The notes beneath the pieces were generated by a model. That model had not been told where the DNA came from. It saw only the letters and a program-made list of their open reading frames with translations, and did no database searches. Shown one piece after another: positions 25,871 to 34,764 of a stretch of 64,000 nucleotides of DNA. How positions within the stretch are numbered: position 1 is the first letter of the stretch; each line of letters begins with the position of its first letter. The stretch is from Pseudomonas sp. F(2018) (lineage in GTDB: Bacteria; Pseudomonadota; Gammaproteobacteria; Pseudomonadales; Pseudomonadaceae), in NCBI RefSeq assembly GCF_005508865.1, contig NZ_SCOM01000002.1:496001-560000 (forward strand). The letters run 5' to 3'. The position numbers and the translations under genes were made by a program.

Positions 25871-27229
25871 ATGAAATTCGTGCACACCGTATTGGCCGCT
25901 TCCCTCGCCCTGGCCGTTGCCGGCCAGGCGCATGCCGCCGTTTCCGCCGAGCAGGCGGCCCAGCTCGGTACCAGCCTGACCCTGGTCGGCGCCGAGAAGG
26001 CCGGCAACGCCGATGGCTCGATTCCCGCCTACGCAGGTGGCCTGACCCAGGCCCCGGCCAGCTTCAAGGCCGGCGACAGCGTGCGCCCCGATCCCTTCGC
26101 CGGCGAGAAGCCGCTGCTGGTGATCGACGGCAAGAATGTCGAGCAGTACAAGGGCCAGCTCAGCGCCACCACGGTGGAACTGGCCAAGCGCTTCCCGAGC
26201 TTCCGTGTCGAACTGTTCCCGACCCACCGTACCGTGGCCATGCCCCAGGCGGTACTGGACAACAGCCTGAAGAACGCCACCGGCGCCAAGGCGCTGGAGG
26301 GCGGCCAGGCCATCGACAACGTGCTGCCCGGCGTGCCGTTCCCGATCCCGCAGTCGGGCGCCGAGGCCATGTGGAACTTCCTGCTGCGCTACCAGGGCGT
26401 GACCATCAACTCCAAGTACGACTCGTGGAACGTGGACGCCGCCGGCGTGGCCAGCCTGGCCACCACCGGCAAGGCCTTCATCAGCTACCCGATCTACGAG
26501 GACATGAACAAGCCCATCGGGGCGGCCGACACCTATTACCAGATGAAGCTGTACTACACCGGTCCGGCCCGCCGCGCCGGAGAGGCGATCATGCTGCGCG
26601 ACGCCGCCAACCCGCTGGAGCAGCCGCGCCGCGCCTGGCAATACCTGCCGGGCGTGCGCCGGGTGAAACTGGCGCCGAGCCTGGCCTATGACACGCCGAA
26701 CCCGGGTACCGCCGGGGCCGGCACCTACGACGACGTGTTCGTCTTCAACGGTGCGCTGGACCGCTTCGACTGGAAGCTGGTGGGCAAGCAGGAAATGATC
26801 GTGCCGTACAACACCTACCGCCTGACCTACGCGCCCGAGGCCAAGTCCATCACCACCGCCAACCACGTGGCGCCGGAGCTGGTGCGCTGGGAGAAGCACC
26901 GCGTCTGGGTGGTCGAGGGCACCCTCAAGCAGGGCTCGCGACACATCTACGCCAAGCGTCGCTTCTACCTCGACGAGGACAGCTGGGTGGCTCTCGCCTC
27001 CGACCAGTACGACGCCAATGGCCAGCTCTACCGCGGCTCCTTCGCCTTCCTCAGCCAGAGCTACGACAAGACCGTGCCGGACTCCACGCCGTTCATGATC
27101 TACGACCTGATCGGCGGCACCTACAACATCAACGGCGTAGTCGGCCCGTATGGCGGCATCCGCTATATCGACACCCTGGCCAAGGCGCAGTGGGCGCCGG
27201 AGTCGCTGGCCGGTGCCGGTATCCGCTGA
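25871..27229 (+). CDS. DUF1329 family exported protein
   Basis: 452-residue DUF1329 protein with a signal peptide (VHTVLAASLALAVAGQAHA). The family signature runs throughout: EQAAQLGTSLTLVGAEKAGNADGSIPAYAGGL, RFPSFRVELFPTHRTVAMPQ, WQYLPGVRRVKLAPSLAYDTPNPGTAG, TYDDVFVFNGALDRFDWKLVGKQEM, and RRFYLDEDSWVALASDQYD. The fold is predicted to resemble lipoprotein-carrier (LolA/LolB-type) barrels, so transport of a hydrophobic ligand through the periplasm is a reasonable guess. It follows DUF1302 by 39 bp and is surely co-transcribed. Confidence 0.92.
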   Translation: MKFVHTVLAASLALAVAGQAHAAVSAEQAAQLGTSLTLVGAEKAGNADGSIPAYAGGLTQAPASFKAGDSVRPDPFAGEKPLLVIDGKNVEQYKGQLSATTVELAKRFPSFRVELFPTHRTVAMPQAVLDNSLKNATGAKALEGGQAIDNVLPGVPFPIPQSGAEAMWNFLLRYQGVTINSKYDSWNVDAAGVASLATTGKAFISYPIYEDMNKPIGAADTYYQMKLYYTGPARRAGEAIMLRDAANPLEQPRRAWQYLPGVRRVKLAPSLAYDTPNPGTAGAGTYDDVFVFNGALDRFDWKLVGKQEMIVPYNTYRLTYAPEAKSITTANHVAPELVRWEKHRVWVVEGTLKQGSRHIYAKRRFYLDEDSWVALASDQYDANGQLYRGSFAFLSQSYDKTVPDSTPFMIYDLIGGTYNINGVVGPYGGIRYIDTLAKAQWAPESLAGAGIR

Positions 27230-27244
27230 GTTTCGGGTCGCAAA

Positions 27245-27325
27245 CCCCGCCATACGTGCCGCCCGGTCCCCCTGGGCAGAACGTCAGCCGTCCGGAATCC
27301 GGGGGCCGGCGTGGCACGGCGGGGG
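27245..27325 (+). repeat. Long imperfect inverted repeat between DUF1329 and the Ycf48-like gene
   Basis: CCCCGCC at 27245 pairs with GGCGGGG at 27319, and the stem continues imperfectly (GTGCC with GGCAC) towards CCCGG/CCGGC. It lies inside the 162-bp gap of the operon, without T-run. It might set relative expression by processing or partial attenuation. Confidence 0.4.
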
Positions 27326-27391
27326 CATTGATCCGGCGCCGCAGGGCATGGCACCCGTGCCCGCGGCGCAACCTTATTGCCGAGATTGACC

Positions 27392-28462
27392 ATGAGTGAT
27401 TTCTACCGAGTCCTGCTTCCCTTGCTGGGCCTGCTGCTGGGCGTGCTGCCTGGCGCTGTCCGGGGCGAGTTCATCGACGTGCTGGATCTGCCGGCGCGTA
27501 CCAGTCCACTGGCAGAGCGGGCACCGCTGAACGACGTCTCCCGCACGGGAGACAATCTGGTCGCGGTGGGCCAGCGTGGCCACATCCTGTATTCCGACTA
27601 CACCGGCGGCCACTGGCAGCAGGCCCGGGTGCCGGTAAGCAGCGACCTCACCGCCGTGTATTTCCCTTCGCGGGCGAAAGGCTGGGCGGTGGGCCACGAC
27701 GGTGTGATCCTGCACAGCGCGGACGCCGGCGGCAGCTGGAGCAAGCAGCTCGACGGCCGCCAGATCGGCGCCCTGATGCAGCAGCACTACGCGGCGCTGG
27801 CCGCCGCCGAGCCGGCCAGCGAGGAGTGGCCGCTGCGCCTGGCCGAGGCCCAGCGCATGGTCGAGGAGGGCGCCGACAAGGCGCTGCTCGACGTCTGGTT
27901 CGCCGATGAGCGACTCGGCTACGCGGTCGGCGTGTTCGGCCTGATCCTGCGCACCGACGACGGCGGCCAGCATTGGCGCCCGTTCGGCGAGCGCACCGAC
28001 AACCCCCAGGGCCTGCACCTGAATGCCATCGGCGCGGTCGATGGCGTGCCCTACATCGCCGGCGAGCAGGGCCTGCTGCTGCGCTGGAGCGCCGAGCAGC
28101 AGCGCTTCGTCGCCCTGCAGATTCCCTACGCCGGCAGCCTGTTCGGCGTCATCGGCCTGCGCGGCGAGCTGCTGGTCTACGGCCTGCGCGGCCACATCCT
28201 GCGCAGCACCGATGCCGGCGCCAGCTGGAGCACGCTGGACAGCGGCCTGCAGAGCAGCATCACCGCTGCCGCGTGGGATGGCTCCGGGCGCATTCATCTG
28301 TTCAGCCAGGCCGGCCACGTGCTGCGCCTGCTGCCGCAAGGTAGCAGCCTGGAAATGCTGCCGCAGAGCGTGATGGCACCGATAGCCGGTGCCGATTTCG
28401 CCGCCGACGACAGCCTGGCGCTGGTCGGCAATCGCGGTGTGCGCAGCCAGCGCCTGCCATAA
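27392..28462 (+). CDS. Ycf48-like beta-propeller (BNR) exported protein
   Basis: 356-residue protein with a signal peptide (YRVLLPLLGLLLGVLPGAVRG). It contains repeated blade motifs of the Ycf48/BNR type: AVGHDGVILHSADAGGSWSKQ, YAVGVFGLILRTDDGGQHWRPF, YGLRGHILRSTDAGASWSTLD, giving a seven-bladed propeller by analogy with the photosystem II assembly factor. In non-photosynthetic bacteria this type travels with DUF1302, DUF1329 and MMPL genes and presumably helps assemble the transporter. I prefer the ATG at 27392 to an in-frame TTG 15 bp upstream. Its ribosome binding site is weak. Confidence 0.87.
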   Translation: MSDFYRVLLPLLGLLLGVLPGAVRGEFIDVLDLPARTSPLAERAPLNDVSRTGDNLVAVGQRGHILYSDYTGGHWQQARVPVSSDLTAVYFPSRAKGWAVGHDGVILHSADAGGSWSKQLDGRQIGALMQQHYAALAAAEPASEEWPLRLAEAQRMVEEGADKALLDVWFADERLGYAVGVFGLILRTDDGGQHWRPFGERTDNPQGLHLNAIGAVDGVPYIAGEQGLLLRWSAEQQRFVALQIPYAGSLFGVIGLRGELLVYGLRGHILRSTDAGASWSTLDSGLQSSITAAAWDGSGRIHLFSQAGHVLRLLPQGSSLEMLPQSVMAPIAGADFAADDSLALVGNRGVRSQRLP

Positions 28463-28483
28463 CGAGGTCAACGAGAAACCATC

Positions 28484-30997
28484 ATGGGCACCATCAAACA
28501 AGACAGCATGCCGGTGATCCGCGACCTGCGCGATTTCGACCGCAACAGCGGGCACTTCCTCGAGCGCCTGCTGTTCAACCACCGGCCCTGGTTCGTCGCC
28601 GTCATCGCCATGCTCTCGCTGCTGTTCGCCTACATGGCGCTGACCCGTCTGGAGCTGCGGCCGAGCTTCGAGAAGATGCTGCCGCAGAGCCAGCCCTACA
28701 TCCGCAACTTCCTCGACAACCGCGATCAGCTGCGCGGCCTGGGCAACTCGGTGCGGGTGGTGGTGGAGAACCGCCGCGGCGACATCTTCGACCCGGCCTA
28801 CCTGGCCGTGCTCAAGCAGGTTAGCGACGAGCTGTTCCTCACCCCCGGCGTGGACCGCGCCTGGCTGCGCTCGCTGTGGGCACCCAGCGTGCGCTGGACC
28901 GAGGTGACCGAGGAGGGCTTCCAGGGCGGCGCAGTGATGCCCGATGGCTATGACGGTTCGGCCGCCAGCATCGAGCAGCTGCGGCAGAACATCGGCCGCG
29001 CCGGCATCGTCGGCAGCCTGGTGGCCAACGACTTCAAGTCGAGCATGCTGGTGGTGCCGCTGCTGGACAAGGACTCGGCCACCGGCCACGGCATCGACTA
29101 CTACGCCTTCGCCAAGGCCCTCGACCAGTTGCGCGACAAGGTCGAGCACACCAGCAAGGATGCCAGTGGAGAGGGCGCCTACAGCCTGCGGGTGATCGGC
29201 TTCGCCAAGCTGGTCGGCGACCTGATCGACGGCCTGCTGCAGGTCATGGCCTTCTTCGCCCTGGCGGTAGTGGCCGCCTTCGCCATCATCCTGCTGTACA
29301 CCCGCTGCCTGCGCAGCACCCTGCTGGTGATCGGCTGCTCGCTGCTGGCGGTGGTCTGGCAGCTGGGCATAGTCGCCTGGCTGGGCTACAGCATAGACCC
29401 CTATTCGGTGCTGGTGCCGTTCCTGATCTTCGCCATCGGCGTGTCCCACGCGGCGCAGAAGATGAACGGCATCATGCAGGACATCGCCCGCGGCACCCAC
29501 AAGCTGATCGCCGCGCGCTACACCTTCCGCCGCCTGTTCATCGCCGGCGTCACCGCGCTGCTGGCCGACGCCGTCGGCTTCGCCGTGCTGATGCTGATCG
29601 ACATCCCGGTGATCCAGGACCTGGCCATCGCCGCCAGCATCGGCGTGGCCGTGCTGGTGTTCACCAGCCTGCTGCTGATGCCGGTGGCGCTGTCCTACGT
29701 CGGCGTCGGCAAGAAGGCTGCCGAGCGTGCGTTGCGCATCGACGACCAGGCCAAGCAGCACCGTGGCTTCGGCCGCGTCTGGGACTGCCTGAACCGCTTC
29801 ACCACGCCCAAATGGGCGACCGGCGCCGTGCTGCTGGCGGCGCTGCTCGGCATCGGCGGCTTTGTCGTCAGCCTGCAGCTGAAGATCGGCGACCTCGACC
29901 GTGGCGCCCCGGAGCTGCGCGCCGACTCGCGCTACAACCTGGACAACGCCTACATCACCAGCCACTACGCGCTGTCCAGCGACCTGTTCGCGGTGATGAT
30001 CAAGACCGGCCCCGAGGGCTGTCTGAACTACCGCACGCTAGTGCTGGCCGACCGCCTGGCCTGGGAGCTGCAGCAGCATCCGGGGGTGCAGACCACCATG
30101 TCGCTGGTCAACGCGGTGCGCCAGATCACCGCCGGCTCCTTCGAGGGCAACCCAAAGATGGCCAGCCTGCAGCGCAATCAGGACGTGCTCAACTACGCCG
30201 CCCAGCAGGCCTCGGTGAACGCTCCCGAGCTGTTCAACACACAGTGCTCGCTGATGCCGGTGATCGCCTTCCTCAAGGACCACAAGGCCGAGACCCTGGA
30301 CGGCGTGGTGGCCATCGCCGAGCGCTTCGCCAAGGACAACAGTACCGAGGACCGCCAGTTCCTACTGGCCGCAGGCTCGGCCGGCATCGAGGCAGCGACC
30401 AATCTCGTGGTGCGCGAGGCCAACCGCAGCATGCTGCTGTACGTCTACCTGGCGGTGGCGGTGTTCTGCCTGATCACCTTCCGCAGCTGGCGCGCCATGC
30501 TGGTGGCGCTGTTGCCGCTGGTGCTCACCTCGGTGCTGTGCGAGGCGCTGATGGTGGCCATGGGCATCGGCGTGAAGGTGGCGACCCTGCCGGTGATCGC
30601 CCTCGGCGTGGGCATCGGCGTGGACTACGCGCTGTACCTGCTCAGCGTGCAGCTGCACTACCAGCGCCAGGGCCGCAGCCTGGGCGACGCCTACCGCAGC
30701 GCAGTGGCCTTCACCGGCCGCGTGGTGGCTCTGGTCGGCATCACCCTGGCCGCCGGCGTGGTGTGCTGGGCCTGGTCGCCGATCAAGTTCCAGGCCGACA
30801 TGGGCATCCTGCTGACCTTCATGCTGCTGTGGAACATGCTCGGCGCCCTGGTGCTGATTCCCGCGCTGTCGCACTTCCTGCTGCGCCATGTCGGCCAGGG
30901 CGAGCGCGGCTCGATCATCGGCTGGCCGTTCGGCAAGGGTGCGCAGCGCAAGCGTGCCGAGCTGCAGGAAGAACTGCGCCGGGTCGCCGGGCGCTAG
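28484..30997 (+). CDS. MMPL/RND superfamily transporter
   Basis: 837-residue inner-membrane transporter of the MMPL (hydrophobe exporter) branch of the RND superfamily. It has two repeats: a TM1 (PWFVAVIAMLSLLFAYMAL), a periplasmic domain of about 180 residues and a five-helix bundle (LVGDLIDGLLQVMAFFALAVVAAF, VLVPFLIFAIGVSHAAQKMNGI), then TM7 (AVLLAALLGIGGFVVSL), a second periplasmic domain and bundle (LPVIALGVGIGVDYALYLLSV). The GVDYALYL aspartate in TM10 is the likely proton-relay residue. No membrane-fusion protein or TolC gene is adjacent, which is usual for this branch. It likely moves a lipid-like molecule with the DUF1302/DUF1329/Ycf48 partners. Confidence 0.92.
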   Translation: MGTIKQDSMPVIRDLRDFDRNSGHFLERLLFNHRPWFVAVIAMLSLLFAYMALTRLELRPSFEKMLPQSQPYIRNFLDNRDQLRGLGNSVRVVVENRRGDIFDPAYLAVLKQVSDELFLTPGVDRAWLRSLWAPSVRWTEVTEEGFQGGAVMPDGYDGSAASIEQLRQNIGRAGIVGSLVANDFKSSMLVVPLLDKDSATGHGIDYYAFAKALDQLRDKVEHTSKDASGEGAYSLRVIGFAKLVGDLIDGLLQVMAFFALAVVAAFAIILLYTRCLRSTLLVIGCSLLAVVWQLGIVAWLGYSIDPYSVLVPFLIFAIGVSHAAQKMNGIMQDIARGTHKLIAARYTFRRLFIAGVTALLADAVGFAVLMLIDIPVIQDLAIAASIGVAVLVFTSLLLMPVALSYVGVGKKAAERALRIDDQAKQHRGFGRVWDCLNRFTTPKWATGAVLLAALLGIGGFVVSLQLKIGDLDRGAPELRADSRYNLDNAYITSHYALSSDLFAVMIKTGPEGCLNYRTLVLADRLAWELQQHPGVQTTMSLVNAVRQITAGSFEGNPKMASLQRNQDVLNYAAQQASVNAPELFNTQCSLMPVIAFLKDHKAETLDGVVAIAERFAKDNSTEDRQFLLAAGSAGIEAATNLVVREANRSMLLYVYLAVAVFCLITFRSWRAMLVALLPLVLTSVLCEALMVAMGIGVKVATLPVIALGVGIGVDYALYLLSVQLHYQRQGRSLGDAYRSAVAFTGRVVALVGITLAAGVVCWAWSPIKFQADMGILLTFMLLWNMLGALVLIPALSHFLLRHVGQGERGSIIGWPFGKGAQRKRAELQEELRRVAGR

Positions 30998-31003
30998 CGC
31001 GAC

Positions 31004-32605
31004 ATGCTCGCCTGGCTCAAGGGCTACCGCCGCGAGATGCTCGGCGGTGACCTGGGCGCCGGCCTGGTGGTGGCGCTGATGCTGCTGCCGCAGGGCATGG
31101 CCTATGCCATGGTCGCGGGCCTGCCGCCGGTGCTCGGGCTGTACGCCAGCATCGTGCCGGCCCTGGCCTATGCTCTGGTCGGCAGCAGCACCACGCTGTC
31201 GGTGGGGCCGATGGCGCTGACCTCGCTGGTGACCGCCACGGCCCTGGCCGAATTGCACGCGACCAGCACACTCGGCGCCCCCGTGCTGGCCGCCCAGCTG
31301 GCGCTGCTGAGTGGCGCCGTGCTGGTGCTCTGTGCGCTGCTGCGTCTGGGTTTCCTCTGTGCCTTGCTCAGCGCCCCGGTGCTCGGTGGCTTCACCGCCG
31401 GCGCCGCGTTGCTGGTGGCGGCGGGGCAGGTCGATGCACTGCTCGGCGCGCCAGCGGCCTGGCCCTCGGCCGCACTGGGCCTGGGCACATTGCTCGCGCT
31501 GTACGCCGTGCGCCGCTGCCTGCCAGCGGTACTTTCGCGCCTGGCTCCGGCACTGCTGCTGGCGCTCGCCACCCTGCTGGTGGCCCTCGGTGATCTGGAC
31601 CAGGCCGGGGTGCGGGTACTCGGCGAGTTGCCCAAGGGCCTGCCATCGCTGGGGCTCAGCCTGCAGCCCGGGCTGTGGCCCGAACTGCTGCCGTCGGCGC
31701 TGCTGCTGGCCTTCGTGGTCTTCGTCTCCGGCCATTCCTCGGCGCGCATGCTGGCGCAGCGGCGCGGCGAGCGCGTCGACGATAGCCGCGAGCTGCTCGG
31801 CCAGGGCCTGGCCAACCTGGCCAGCGCGCTGACGGCGGGCTTGCCGGTGAGCGGCGGGCTGTCGCGCTCGGCCCTCAACCATGCCGCTGGCGCACGCAGC
31901 CAGCTGGCCGGCGTGGTCACCGCACTGCTGCTGGCGCTGGCCTTGCTGCTGCCCGGCGGCTGGCTGAGCCTGCTGCCGTTGCCGGCCCTGGCGGCGACCA
32001 TCATCTACGCGGTGCTCGGCATGCTCGACCTCGATGGCCTGCGCCGGGCCTGGCACTTCGACCGCGGGGAGGCTGGCGTATGGCTGGCCACCGCCGGCAG
32101 CGTGCTGTTGCTGGGCGTGGAGCAGGGCGTACTGGTCGGCGTGCTGCTGTCGCTCGGCGGTCACCTGGCGCGCAACGCGCGGCCGCACATCGCCGTGCTC
32201 GGGCGCATGGCCGACGGCGAGACCTTCCGCAATGTGCGTCGCCATGCGGTGGAAACCCGGCCGCACCTGCTGTTGCTGCGGGTCGACAGCAGCCTGTTCT
32301 TCGGCAACGCGGCGGCGGTGGGGGCGCGCATCGAAGACCTGGTGACGGCCGAGACCAGAGAGCTGGTGCTCGACATGTCCGCGGTCAACAGCATGGATTT
32401 CTCCGCGCTGGCCGCCCTCGGTGAGCTGAGCCGCAGCCTGGCCGCCCGCGGTGTGCGCCTGCACCTGTCGGCCATCAAAGGACCGGTGATGGATCGCCTG
32501 CGCCGGGCCAGCCTGCAGCGCGAGATCGGCGGCGAGCTGTTCGAGACCACCGGCCAGGCCTATCGTCGGCTGTGCGAGGCCGAGAGGGAACCTCTGGCGA
32601 TGTGA
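31004..32605 (+). CDS. SulP family anion permease with STAS domain
   Basis: 533-residue SulP transporter. The N-terminal signature GDLGAGLVVALMLLPQGMAYAMVAGLPPVLGLYASIVPALAYALVG is diagnostic; the membrane part spans about residues 15-400 and is followed by a STAS domain (LLLLRVDSSLFFGNAAAVGARIEDLV, ELVLDMSAVNSMDFSALAAL). Substrates of this family are sulfate, bicarbonate or dicarboxylates. The ATG is 6 bp after the MMPL stop, so the two are in one operon. Together with the YeiH exporter it would make a second sulfate-type transporter in the island. Confidence 0.92.
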   Translation: MLAWLKGYRREMLGGDLGAGLVVALMLLPQGMAYAMVAGLPPVLGLYASIVPALAYALVGSSTTLSVGPMALTSLVTATALAELHATSTLGAPVLAAQLALLSGAVLVLCALLRLGFLCALLSAPVLGGFTAGAALLVAAGQVDALLGAPAAWPSAALGLGTLLALYAVRRCLPAVLSRLAPALLLALATLLVALGDLDQAGVRVLGELPKGLPSLGLSLQPGLWPELLPSALLLAFVVFVSGHSSARMLAQRRGERVDDSRELLGQGLANLASALTAGLPVSGGLSRSALNHAAGARSQLAGVVTALLLALALLLPGGWLSLLPLPALAATIIYAVLGMLDLDGLRRAWHFDRGEAGVWLATAGSVLLLGVEQGVLVGVLLSLGGHLARNARPHIAVLGRMADGETFRNVRRHAVETRPHLLLLRVDSSLFFGNAAAVGARIEDLVTAETRELVLDMSAVNSMDFSALAALGELSRSLAARGVRLHLSAIKGPVMDRLRRASLQREIGGELFETTGQAYRRLCEAEREPLAM

Positions 32606-32687
32606 GCGTCAAACGGCCGCCTCGACGGAATTTTCACCTGTCGGGGCGGACAATTTTCGCCCTCATCAAGACCGGACTCCATTCGTC

Positions 32688-34763
32688 ATGCCTTCAGTGG
32701 ACGCCCCTCGTTCCCCTGCGCAATCCCTTGCGCCGCTGCCGCCCAGCGTGGCCAGCCACCTGCTCTTCGCCCTCGCCAGCGCCCTGGTGCTGATGCTGAC
32801 GTATTCGTCGCTGCGCCTGGCGCTGCTCCATCACAACAGCGAGCTGATCGCCGATGTCAGCCGCGGCGATCTGTTCGAGGCCTTCTTCAACGGCCTGCGC
32901 TTCGACCTGCGGGTGGTGGTGTACGCCGTGGCGCCGCTGCTGCTGGCGCTGCTCAGCCCACGCGCCATGGCGGCGCGCAATGCCCAGGTGGCGTGGCTGA
33001 CGCTGGTCGCCAGCCTGACCCTGCTGCTCGGCGTGGTGGAGATGGACTTCTACCGCGAGTTCCACCAGCGCCTGAACAGCCTGGTGTTCCAGTACCTGGA
33101 GGAGGACCTGGCCACCGTGTCGAGCATGCTCTGGCACGGGTTCCCGGTGGGCCGCTACCTGCTGGCCTGGGCCCTGGCGACGCTGGCGCTGGGCATGCTG
33201 TTCCACTGGCTGGAAGGCGCCACTCGCCCGCGGCGCGCCAAGCCGGCGCTGGCCTGGTACTGGCGCCTCGGCGTGTTCTTCCTGTGCCTGCTGCTGGCGG
33301 TGATCTGCGCCCGCGGCACGCTCAAGCAGGGGCCGCCGCTGCGCTGGGGCGATGCCTTCACCACCGACTCGATGTTCGCCAACCACCTCGGCCTGAATGG
33401 CGTGCTGACCCTGGTCGACGCCGCCGAGAACAGCTTCTCCAGCCACCGCGACAACGCCTGGAAGGCCACCATGCCCGACGCCGAGGCGCTCGCCGTGGTA
33501 CGCCAGATGCTGCTCGGCGAGCAGGACGTGCTGGTGGATGAGGGCAGCGCCGCGATCCGCCGCGACTCCAAGCCGCTGGCCGAGGGCACGCTGCCGATCA
33601 GGCATGTGGTGGTGATCCTGATGGAGAGCTTCGCCGGCCGCTGGGTCGGCGCCCTGGGCAGCGATGCCGGCATCACCCCGAACTTCGACCGGCTGAGCCA
33701 GGAGGGGCTGCTGTTCACCCGCTTCTTCTCCAATGGCACCCATACCCACCAGGGCATGTTCGCCACCATGGCCTGCTTCCCCAACCTGCCGAGCTTCGAG
33801 TACCTGATGCGCACGCCGGAAGGCAGTCACCAGTTCTCCGGCCTGCCGCAACAGCTCGGCGCGCGCGGCTACGACGACCTGTACGTGTACAACGGCAATT
33901 TCCAGTGGGACAACCAGTCCGGCTTCTTCAGCAACCAGGGCATGCGCAACTTCATCGGCCGCGAAGACTTCGTCGATCCGGTGTTCATCGACCCGACCTG
34001 GGGCGTGTCCGACCAGGACATGTTCGATCGCGCCGCCGTGGAGCTGAACAAGCTGGACCCGGCCAAGCCGTTCTATGCACTGCTGCAGACCCTGTCCAAC
34101 CACACGCCATACGCGCTGCCGGAGCGGCTGCCGGTGCCGCCGGTGACCGACCGCGGCTCGCTCAACCAGCACCTCACCGCCATGCGTTATTCCGACTGGG
34201 CGCTGGGCCAGTTCTTCGACAAGGCGAAGCGGTCGCCGTACTACAAGGACACCCTGTTCGTGATCGTCGGCGACCACGGCTTCGGCAGCCCCGAGCAGCT
34301 CACCGAGATGGACCTGTTCCGCCACAACGTGCCGCTGTTGCTGTTGGCCCCGGGCATTCGGGACCGGTTCGGCGCGCGCCGCGACACCGTCGGCACGCAG
34401 ATCGACGTGGTGCCGACCATCATGGCCCGCCTGGGCGGCAAGACCCGCCAGCAGTGCTGGGGCCGCGACCTGCTCGGTCTGCCCGAGGGCGACCAGGGCA
34501 TCGGCGTGATCAAGCCGTCCGGCAGCGACCAGACGGTGGCCATCGTCAGCGGCGAGAAGATCCTGGTGCAGCCCAGGGACCTGCCGGCCAAGCTGTATCG
34601 CTATGACCTCGGCGCGCGCAAGGCCCAGGTGCTGCAGGGCGACGCCCAGCAGCCGCTGCTGCAGAAACGCCTGGAAGCCTTCCTGCAGGTGGCGACCCAG
34701 AGCCTTCTGCGTAACACCACCGGGGTGGCCGACAGCCCCGGTTCGGCGGCACGCGGCCAGTGA
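32688..34763 (+). CDS. LTA synthase family phosphoglycerol transferase-like sulfatase
   Basis: 691-residue membrane enzyme. Five hydrophobic helices occupy residues 20-210; the extracytoplasmic sulfatase-fold domain follows from about residue 305, with VVVILMESFAGRWVG (E313 metal ligand), the nucleophile threonine in SNGTHTHQGMF (T351 or T353), and VGDHGFG with Asp/His ligands. Family members transfer phosphoglycerol from phosphatidylglycerol, in Gram-negatives mostly onto osmoregulated periplasmic glucans (OpgB). The ribosome binding site is poor. The stop is 1 bp from that of the converging GST gene. Confidence 0.88.
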   Translation: MPSVDAPRSPAQSLAPLPPSVASHLLFALASALVLMLTYSSLRLALLHHNSELIADVSRGDLFEAFFNGLRFDLRVVVYAVAPLLLALLSPRAMAARNAQVAWLTLVASLTLLLGVVEMDFYREFHQRLNSLVFQYLEEDLATVSSMLWHGFPVGRYLLAWALATLALGMLFHWLEGATRPRRAKPALAWYWRLGVFFLCLLLAVICARGTLKQGPPLRWGDAFTTDSMFANHLGLNGVLTLVDAAENSFSSHRDNAWKATMPDAEALAVVRQMLLGEQDVLVDEGSAAIRRDSKPLAEGTLPIRHVVVILMESFAGRWVGALGSDAGITPNFDRLSQEGLLFTRFFSNGTHTHQGMFATMACFPNLPSFEYLMRTPEGSHQFSGLPQQLGARGYDDLYVYNGNFQWDNQSGFFSNQGMRNFIGREDFVDPVFIDPTWGVSDQDMFDRAAVELNKLDPAKPFYALLQTLSNHTPYALPERLPVPPVTDRGSLNQHLTAMRYSDWALGQFFDKAKRSPYYKDTLFVIVGDHGFGSPEQLTEMDLFRHNVPLLLLAPGIRDRFGARRDTVGTQIDVVPTIMARLGGKTRQQCWGRDLLGLPEGDQGIGVIKPSGSDQTVAIVSGEKILVQPRDLPAKLYRYDLGARKAQVLQGDAQQPLLQKRLEAFLQVATQSLLRNTTGVADSPGSAARGQ

Positions 34764-34764
34764 G

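Noticed and set aside
24476..27253. Very long open frame of 925 codons on the minus strand opposite DUF1302 and DUF1329
   Set aside because: It mirrors the codon periodicity of the two real genes, has a Gly/Val/Gln/His-rich composition without domain features, and spans two genes and the gap between them.
27374..32464. Open frames of 863 and 700 codons opposite the Ycf48-like, MMPL and SulP genes
   Set aside because: Shadow frames of GC-rich genes; Gln/His-rich low-complexity products with no recognisable domain.
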